Source of the DNA: Bacteroidales bacterium
GTDB taxonomy: Bacteria > Bacteroidota > Bacteroidia > Bacteroidales > P3
DNA length: 64,000 nt
NCBI GenBank assembly: GCA_009785425.1
Contig: WQWI01000007.1
Coordinates: 1-64,000, forward strand
Direction: 5' to 3'
A program made the translations under genes and the position numbers. Below, one piece after another: positions 58,712-64,000 of this stretch; within the stretch, counting starts at the first letter, position 1; every line of letters starts with the position of its first letter. A model generated the notes under the pieces. It searched no databases. It worked only from the letters and a program-made list of their open reading frames with translations, and was not told the DNA's origin.

Positions 58712-59770
58712 CTATCGCCCCGAGTACATAGTTTCATAGTATTTTTGGTAATCTCCCGAAGTTACATTGTTGAGCCATTCTTCATTTTCGAGGTACCAGT
58801 CCACGGTTTTTTCCATACCTTCTTCGAATTGAAGCGAGGGTTTCCAACCTAATTCGTTGACTAATTTTGAGGAGTCGATAGCATAACGCAAGTCGTGTCC
58901 GGCGCGGTCTTGCACGAATGTAATCAACTTTGCAGAAGTTCCGGGATTACGGTTTAGTTTGCGATCCATAATCTCGCAAAGTTTATGAATTAAATCGATA
59001 TTTGTCCACTCGTTAAGACCGCCGATATTGTAAGTATCTCCTATTTTTCCGCTGTGAAAAATCATGTCAATTGCATGTGCGTGATCGAGCACATAGAGCC
59101 AATCGCGAACATTTTCGCCTTTTCCGTAAATCGGAATCGGCTTCATGTTTTTGATATTATTGATTGCCAATGGCAATAGTTTTTCCGGAAAATGGTTTGG
59201 TCCGTAATTGTTCGAGCAATTTGAAATCACAATCGGCAGATGATACGTGTGAAAATATGCACGCACTAAATGGTCGGAACTCGCCTTTGACGCAGAATAC
59301 GGACTACGTGGGTCATACGATGTTTCTTCCGTAAACATTGAGCCATCGTTTTCCAACGAGCCGTAAACCTCATCCGTGCTAACGTGATAAAAACGTTTGT
59401 CGTCAAAATTATCTTTCCACGCATGACGAGCGGCGTTCAGCAGATTTACCGTTCCAACGATATTGGTCATGATAAATTCCATTGGATTAGCAATCGAGCG
59501 ATCCACGTGCGATTCGGCTGCCAAGTGAATCACACCAAAAGGTTGATATTTTTCAAATAACGCTTGGACAGCATCTCCATCAACAATATCTACCTTTTCA
59601 AATTTGTAGTTGGGAAGGTCTTTTGCATCTTTCAGATTTTCCAGATTTCCTGCGTACGTGAGTTTATCAACATTCACGATCTGATAATCGGGATACCTTG
59701 TTGCGAATAACCTAACGACATGCGAGCCGATAAATCCTGCTCCGCCTGTAATGAATAAGGTTTTTTTCAT
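58712..59770 (-). CDS. rmlB: dTDP-glucose 4,6-dehydratase
   Basis: 352 residues. SDR fold with LFITGGAGFIGSHVVRLFA (NAD binding), the HLAAESHVDRSI signature of dTDP-glucose dehydratases, VSTDEVYGSL, and the catalytic YSASKASSDHLVRAYFHTY. The block NCSNNYGPNHFPEKLLPLAI and KGENVRDWLYVLDHAHAI also fit RmlB. It makes dTDP-4-keto-6-deoxyglucose for rhamnose synthesis. rmlA lies 3.6 kb away on the same strand, with two other genes between, so the rml genes are dispersed here; rmlC and rmlD are not in the window. Confidence 0.96.
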   Translation of the reverse strand: MKKTLFITGGAGFIGSHVVRLFATRYPDYQIVNVDKLTYAGNLENLKDAKDLPNYKFEKVDIVDGDAVQALFEKYQPFGVIHLAAESHVDRSIANPMEFIMTNIVGTVNLLNAARHAWKDNFDDKRFYHVSTDEVYGSLENDGSMFTEETSYDPRSPYSASKASSDHLVRAYFHTYHLPIVISNCSNNYGPNHFPEKLLPLAINNIKNMKPIPIYGKGENVRDWLYVLDHAHAIDMIFHSGKIGDTYNIGGLNEWTNIDLIHKLCEIMDRKLNRNPGTSAKLITFVQDRAGHDLRYAIDSSKLVNELGWKPSLQFEEGMEKTVDWYLENEEWLNNVTSGDYQKYYETMYSGR

Positions 59771-59794
59771 AAGTTTTGCTTTTTGTTTTTTATT

Positions 59795-59877
59795 GTCATT
59801 CCCGCGAAGGCGGGAATCTCCTTGTTATTATCATTTCCCCTTGCTTCTTGGGGGGTTCCCGCCTTCGCGGGAATGAC
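59795..59877. repeat. family B repeat, two arms in perfect inverted orientation
   Basis: GTCATTCCCGCGAAGGCGGG (from 59795) and CCCGCCTTCGCGGGAATGAC (to 59877) pair over 22 bp across a 39-base spacer that holds its own CCCC/GGGG stem. It lies between the ureohydrolase-like gene and rmlB, both on the minus strand. Confidence 0.75.
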
Positions 59878-59879
59878 GT

Positions 59880-61040
59880 CTATACAAACCTTGCCAGTGC
59901 TCCAACCCATCGATCGGGTAGTTCGTTACGCATAGCCTGCTCGTAGTCGGCATAACTGCAAGGTAGCATGTAGTGCGATTGAAATTTGGTTTTATCCTCA
60001 TGTCCGGGGATTTCCATCCACCAGCGATTTGTGTTTTTGCTTTTATAAAATACAATTTCTTGATCGTGCTCTTCAACGTAAACGATGAACTTAGTTAGTT
60101 TTTCCTTGTCTTTGTAGGGATATTCGTGTTTACGCTGATAAAATCCTTCAATAAAACACCACATCATAACTCCTATTAACTGCGCGGTTTGTCCGTCAAT
60201 ATCTAAACTTGGATTATATTCGTAAAAGCCGACAGTCCGCATCTTTTCGCTCATTCCGGCATAACGCATAATTTGCGATGCTTCTTCGCCGAAAAGCCCG
60301 ACAACAACAGCGTTCGAATTACCCGGTGCGTCGCTTTTCCGCACAGCGGAAATATCTACACTCATCATATCTGCATTGCGAACAACAGGTTCGATTCCTT
60401 GAACATCTTGACGAAGAGTTCCTAATCGGTACACATCAAAATTCAAATTTTTCATCAATTGTACCGCATGTTTATCCACCAAATAAGTTTGAAAACCTGC
60501 ATTGGAGTATGTAAACAAATAATTCGGCTGACTTACGATAATTTTGCTGAGATACGAACGTGACGAAATTTCATGCTCAGGATCACCCAAATCAAAACGG
60601 TTGTCTAATGCAAAAAGATTAATAATTTGCTTACGATTTGCAAATGCATTATAACTCGCAATCGTCAAATCCTGACTGCCTCCGAGAACGATCGGCAAGA
60701 TATTCGCATCCATCAGACCCCCAACAATATCAGCTAATGCAGCATATGTGTCTTGAGGAGTTTGCCCGAGTTTTAGATTTCCAAGGTCGGCAATTTTATG
60801 CTTGAATTCGCCTTGATGAAGAGAGTAAAAATGTTCGCGAATAATGTCTGGAGCATCGTCACATTTGGCGTTATTCCAAGCATTTCGAGATTCCGGAACA
60901 CCGATAATTGCGATATCAGTATCGTCCAATTCCGGAAAATTGTCCACTTCGGAATACACACGAACACCTTGTACCATCAGTGTTTGTAATTCATCGTCGA
61001 TAGCAAACAGGGTCGGTTCTAAATAGGTTTGTATGTCCAT
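59880..61040 (-). CDS. ureohydrolase (arginase/formimidoylglutamase) family protein with lost metal ligands
   Basis: 386 residues from the ATG at 61040. The overall fold matches the arginase superfamily: DIAIIGVPESRNAWNNAKCD, then VLGGSQDLTIASYNAFANR, LFALDNRFDLGDPEHEI and MMSVDISAVRKSDAPGNSNA. However, the manganese ligands are largely gone: GGDH is GGSQ, DAHxD is DNRFD, and SxDxDxxDP is SVDISAV with the second Asp missing. In my memory a Bacteroidota subgroup shares these changes and is often annotated as formimidoylglutamase. Normal hydrolase activity is doubtful. The start is set by the -7 box at 61059-61066. It has no signal peptide. Confidence 0.82.
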   Translation of the reverse strand: MDIQTYLEPTLFAIDDELQTLMVQGVRVYSEVDNFPELDDTDIAIIGVPESRNAWNNAKCDDAPDIIREHFYSLHQGEFKHKIADLGNLKLGQTPQDTYAALADIVGGLMDANILPIVLGGSQDLTIASYNAFANRKQIINLFALDNRFDLGDPEHEISSRSYLSKIIVSQPNYLFTYSNAGFQTYLVDKHAVQLMKNLNFDVYRLGTLRQDVQGIEPVVRNADMMSVDISAVRKSDAPGNSNAVVVGLFGEEASQIMRYAGMSEKMRTVGFYEYNPSLDIDGQTAQLIGVMMWCFIEGFYQRKHEYPYKDKEKLTKFIVYVEEHDQEIVFYKSKNTNRWWMEIPGHEDKTKFQSHYMLPCSYADYEQAMRNELPDRWVGALARFV

Positions 61041-61058
61041 AATTTTAATTTCGTTCCA

Positions 61059-61090
61059 CAAAGATACAATTTTTTTCGTATCTTTGCAAA
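61059..61090. promoter_or_regulatory. symmetric divergent promoter pair (ureohydrolase-like / propeller lipoprotein)
   Basis: The minus box CAAAGATA (61059-61066) and plus box TATCTTTG (61079-61086) are exactly 12 bases apart. CAAA at 61087-61090 is at the -33 position of the minus promoter; the plus -33 site (61055-61058) is poor. Confidence 0.65.
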
Positions 61091-61096
61091 AAAATT

Positions 61097-62251
61097 ATGA
61101 CAATGAAAGTGAAAAATTTAATAACGTTCAGCATCTTACTTTTTCTCTTGATGTCTTGTAGAAATCAATCAGTCAATAACGAAGATAATTCCACTAACTG
61201 GTCTATTTTTCGGGGAAATCCGGCTCTTACCGGACACACAAATGTGTCGCTACCTAATAATCCTGTTCTTTTGTGGACATTTCAAAGCGGATCAAACACT
61301 AGGTCTTCGCCGGTTGTGTACAATCAAGTTGCATATTGGAGTGATCGACGCGGACGGATTTTTGGTGTAGATATCAACGGCGAGCAAGTTTTTGATTTTA
61401 ATATGAATACTGCTGTTGACGCAATTCCGATGGTGCATAACAACGTGTTGTATATCGGACGAATTGACGGTTTTTTATATGCAATATGCTTGGAAAAACA
61501 AGTGGTATTGTGGACTTTCGAAGCACAAGGGCAAATCGGTGCCTCGCCAAATCGCATGATTTTTGACGGAAAAGATGCAATTATCGTAGGGTGTTTTGAT
61601 AGTTATCTTTACGTACTTAACAGTAAAACTGGTGAGGAAATCGCGCGTTTTGAATCCGGTGATCGGATCAATGGTGCGGTGGCACAAAACAACAATATTC
61701 TTGTTTACGGTGGATGTGATGGCTGGATTAGAGTGATTGATGCCTCTTCCGGAAGACAAACCGATTCTTTACATGTGGGTATGTACATTCCTGGTTCGCC
61801 TGCTATGATTGGGAATTTTGTGTATATCGCAGATCACGATGGTAATGTTTTTGAACTCCGATTAAACAGAGGGCAAATTGCTTCTCACAGAAAAATTTTT
61901 GAGCCAAGAGACGACAATCGCAGACACACTTCGGTTCCGGCAGTTACTGACAATATACTTTATATCCTTTCAGATGACAGGCATGTTTATGCGATCAATC
62001 GGAGTGATGGCTCAATTGTTTGGTCGTATCTTTTGAGGGGCGACACCAGCGAAAGTTCACCTGTGGTTGCCAACGATAGATTATTGGTGTACACTCGAAA
62101 TGGAATTGTTACTATACTCGACGCTCAAACCGGCAGATTGGTGTGGGACTACGACATCGGAGAACAAATTTTTGCTTCGCCTGCCGTGATAAATGGGCAT
62201 TTTTATGTTCTAACGTCTAGAGGAAACCTATTTGCCTTCGGGAACAGGTAG
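61097..62251 (+). CDS. PQQ-like beta-propeller lipoprotein (BamB-like architecture)
   Basis: 384 residues. Lipoprotein signal (MTMKVKNLITFSILLFLLMSC, Cys21). The rest forms about seven blades of the PQQ_2 type: NPVLLWTFQSGSNTRSSPVV, LEKQVVLWTFEAQGQIGASP, LNSKTGEEIARFESG, SDGSIVWSYLLRGDTSESSP and LDAQTGRLVWDYDIGEQIFA. Length and domain layout resemble BamB, the lipoprotein of the outer-membrane protein assembly machine, but propeller lipoproteins have many roles and I cannot confirm it. An alternative start is the ATG at 61103. It converges with the polyprenyl synthase gene. Confidence 0.85.
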   Translation: MTMKVKNLITFSILLFLLMSCRNQSVNNEDNSTNWSIFRGNPALTGHTNVSLPNNPVLLWTFQSGSNTRSSPVVYNQVAYWSDRRGRIFGVDINGEQVFDFNMNTAVDAIPMVHNNVLYIGRIDGFLYAICLEKQVVLWTFEAQGQIGASPNRMIFDGKDAIIVGCFDSYLYVLNSKTGEEIARFESGDRINGAVAQNNNILVYGGCDGWIRVIDASSGRQTDSLHVGMYIPGSPAMIGNFVYIADHDGNVFELRLNRGQIASHRKIFEPRDDNRRHTSVPAVTDNILYILSDDRHVYAINRSDGSIVWSYLLRGDTSESSPVVANDRLLVYTRNGIVTILDAQTGRLVWDYDIGEQIFASPAVINGHFYVLTSRGNLFAFGNR

Positions 62252-62263
62252 AAATTGGGCAAG

Positions 62264-63232
62264 TCAATTCTGTCTCGTTAGCAAAGTCTCTGCCAAATTT
62301 CTTAACGGCTCTTTAGACTGTGAGTTTACAGAAATCTTCGACAACGCAGTCATCGCAAGGTCTTGGTATTTTTGCATTTCAGACTTTGTGTGTTTGCCAA
62401 TGTTGAGCTCATTGTAAATGGACAAAACGGCATCAAATTTTTCTTTTACATCGAAACTTGTTGAGGAAAAATAATGTTTCAATTGCTTGGATTGCTCGTC
62501 ATTGGCTAATTCCAATGCTTTCAAATACAAAAAAGTTTTTTTGTTTACAGCGATATCCCCGCCGTGAACTTTACCGAATTTTTCCACTTCGCTGTACACA
62601 TCCAACCAATCGTCTTGCAACTGAAAGGCAAGTCCGATATTCTCGCCAAACGCACACAGGTGCTCCAAATCCTGATCATCGGCACCACCAATGATTCCGC
62701 CGATTTCCAAAGCTCCGCCTAAGAGTACGGATGTTTTCAAGCGTATCATTTCGATGTACTCCGGAATGGTTACATGGTCTTGTGTTTCGAAATTTATGTC
62801 GTATAGCTGTCCTTCGCAAACACCGATTGCCATGCGATTAAACGTTTGAATGACTCGCTGAACAAGACTTGAATCGGTTCGAACCATAAAGCTGTAAGCT
62901 AGTGCAAACATGGCATCTCCAGAGAGAATGGCGGTAGTCTCGTTCCATTTTTTGTAAACGGTCGGCTGTCCGCGACGAACGGGAGCCCTATCCATAATAT
63001 CATCGTGAAGCAGTGTGAAATTGTGAAAAACCTCCACGCCAACTGCCGGATACAAGGCTTTTTCAACATCGCCGTCAAACATCTCGCAACCCATCAATGT
63101 AAGCAGGGGACGAATGCGCTTGCCACCTTGCGACAAACTGTAGACAATTGGATCATACAATAAATTCGGCTGTTTCGAGACAATTTCCGTTTGGATGACG
63201 TGTTGGATTTTTTCTAAATAATGTGTGTTCAT
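62264..63232 (-). CDS. polyprenyl diphosphate synthase (farnesyl/octaprenyl type)
   Basis: 322 residues, all helical. The first aspartate-rich motif is FTLLHDDIMDRAPVRRGQPT (DDxxD), the second FQLQDDWLDVYSEVEKFGK (DDxxD), with GGKRIRPLL for the first diphosphate-binding region. It condenses isopentenyl diphosphate with an allylic diphosphate to make the chain of quinones or the carrier lipid precursor. Chain length cannot be set from the residues before the first DDxxD with confidence. It is on the minus strand, downstream of rmlA across a family B repeat. Confidence 0.93.
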   Translation of the reverse strand: MNTHYLEKIQHVIQTEIVSKQPNLLYDPIVYSLSQGGKRIRPLLTLMGCEMFDGDVEKALYPAVGVEVFHNFTLLHDDIMDRAPVRRGQPTVYKKWNETTAILSGDAMFALAYSFMVRTDSSLVQRVIQTFNRMAIGVCEGQLYDINFETQDHVTIPEYIEMIRLKTSVLLGGALEIGGIIGGADDQDLEHLCAFGENIGLAFQLQDDWLDVYSEVEKFGKVHGGDIAVNKKTFLYLKALELANDEQSKQLKHYFSSTSFDVKEKFDAVLSIYNELNIGKHTKSEMQKYQDLAMTALSKISVNSQSKEPLRNLAETLLTRQN

Positions 63233-63257
63233 TGCTTGTTTTCATTTCTAATTGTCC

Positions 63258-63320
63258 GTCATTCCCGCGTAGGCGGGAATCCCCCATAGCAAGGGGATTG
63301 CGGGTCAAACCCGCAATGAC
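63258..63320. repeat. family B repeat
   Basis: GTCATTCCCGCGTAGGCGGG, CCCCCATAGCAAGGGG and TGCGGGTCAAACCCGCA form three successive hairpins, ending ATGAC. It closely resembles 46411-46472 and lies between rmlA and the polyprenyl synthase gene. Confidence 0.75.
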
Positions 63321-63335
63321 GATACACACTCTCTC

Positions 63336-64000
63336 TTACTTCAAAAGTTTCATCAGATATTCACCGTAACCACTTTTCAGTAAAGGTTTGGCAAGTTCTT
63401 CAAGTTGTGCATCTGTGATAAATTTTTGTCGCCATGCGATTTCCTCAATACAGCAAACCTTCAAGCCTTGGCGTTGCTCAATAACCTCAACAAATTGACT
63501 TGCTTGTAAAAGGGATTCAAATGTGCCTGTATCAAGCCAAGCCGTTCCACGACTGAGCGTACACACTTTGAGTTTGCCCATTTCGAGATATTTTTTGTTT
63601 ACATCGGTAATTTCATATTCGCCTCTTGCGCTTGGCTTAAGGTTTTTAGCGATTTCAACAACGGAATTATCGTAAAAATACAAACCCGGAACAGCGTAAT
63701 TCGATTTAGGTTGTTTCGGCTTTTCCTCAATGGAAACGGCGTTCATATCTTTGTCAAATTCAACTACGCCGTAGCGTTCGGGGTCGGACACATGGTAAGC
63801 AAAGACAACACCTCCATCGGGATTATTGTTCTCTTGCAACAATTTTTCAAGATCACTCGCATAAAAAATATTGTCGCCCAAAACGAGAGCCACCTTATCG
63901 TCTCCAATAAATTCTTCGCCGATTACGAAGGCTTGTGCCAGTCCGTTCGGAATTTGTTGTTCAGCGTAAGAAAATTTACAGCCCAGCGAAGTTCCGTCGC
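63336..64000 (-). CDS. rmlA: glucose-1-phosphate thymidylyltransferase, 3' part (start outside window)
   Basis: The reading frame is open to the window end: before [20 protein letters not shown] it continues upstream as [20 protein letters not shown] with [14 protein letters not shown], the RmlA blocks that bind dTTP and glucose-1-phosphate. The C-terminal part has [40 protein letters not shown] and [20 protein letters not shown]. It makes dTDP-glucose, the substrate of RmlB. About 220 of the usual 290 residues are inside the window; the start lies beyond 64000. Confidence 0.95.
   Translation of the reverse strand, partial: DGTSLGCKFSYAEQQIPNGLAQAFVIGEEFIGDDKVALVLGDNIFYASDLEKLLQENNNPDGGVVFAYHVSDPERYGVVEFDKDMNAVSIEEKPKQPKSNYAVPGLYFYDNSVVEIAKNLKPSARGEYEITDVNKKYLEMGKLKVCTLSRGTAWLDTGTFESLLQASQFVEVIEQRQGLKVCCIEEIAWRQKFITDAQLEELAKPLLKSGYGEYLMKLLK

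Overview
The window is a gene-dense, AT-rich stretch of a Bacteroidota chromosome. It most likely comes from an uncultured member of the Bacteroidales. Three signs support this: (1) nearly every transcription unit starts with the Bacteroidota -7 box TAnnTTTG (TATCTTTG or TAACTTTG), without Shine-Dalgarno sequences; (2) there are two proteins with type IX secretion (T9SS) C-terminal sorting domains and a T9SS plug-protein gene; (3) several families typical of the phylum are present, namely DUF4831, S46 dipeptidyl-peptidase, FISUMP, an SpmA-SpmB fusion and TonB-dependent receptors. I cannot name the genus.

Layout. 1-7.1 kb: the 5' part of tmRNA (minus strand, cut by the window edge), a DUF4831 lipoprotein, an XRE regulator with a long AT-rich palindrome-bearing control region, a patatin/Omp85 phospholipase, an unknown membrane protein between two long inverted repeats, and a saccharopine-dehydrogenase-type (carboxynorspermidine dehydrogenase-like) enzyme. 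7.1-20 kb: a T9SS-exported BspA-like leucine-rich-repeat adhesin, peptide deformylase, an SpmAB fusion, a single-polypeptide restriction-modification enzyme, then a tight operon of T9SS plug protein, ECF sigma factor, a probable anti-sigma protein and a periplasmic LTxxQ-like protein, and an O-methyltransferase. 20-33 kb: tRNA-Leu(CAA), mgtE, a candidate small RNA, a PBECR-like nuclease, a FISUMP lipoprotein whose 3' end looks like a diversity-generating-retroelement variable region, ftsZ, a TonB receptor, a PIN-domain toxin-like pair, a beta-propeller membrane protein, an iron-sulfur protein and other membrane proteins. 33-45 kb: mannose-1-phosphate guanylyltransferase, an S46 peptidase, a probable metal-related operon (HYC/CC protein, TonB receptor, HMA protein, 56-residue protein), CCA-adding enzyme, MBL hydrolase, RseC and an M6 metalloprotease carrying a T9SS signal. 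45-64 kb: mainly surface glycan and lipid genes: a lipid A acyltransferase, GT2, aroQ, a seven-gene cluster (Stealth, GT92 pair, epimerase, second GT92 pair, GT4), O-antigen ligase, PAP2, ung, a lipoprotein/outer-membrane protein pair, rmlB, a ureohydrolase-family protein lacking metal ligands, a beta-propeller lipoprotein, a polyprenyl synthase and the start-truncated rmlA.

Two features run through the whole window. First, intergenic spaces are filled with several families of palindromic dispersed repeats (labelled A to E below). Second, the four closely spaced divergent gene pairs share one symmetric promoter arrangement, with opposed -7 boxes exactly 12 bp apart, so that each box's flank can act as the -33 element of the opposite promoter. 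No insertion sequence, CRISPR array, rRNA or prophage was found.
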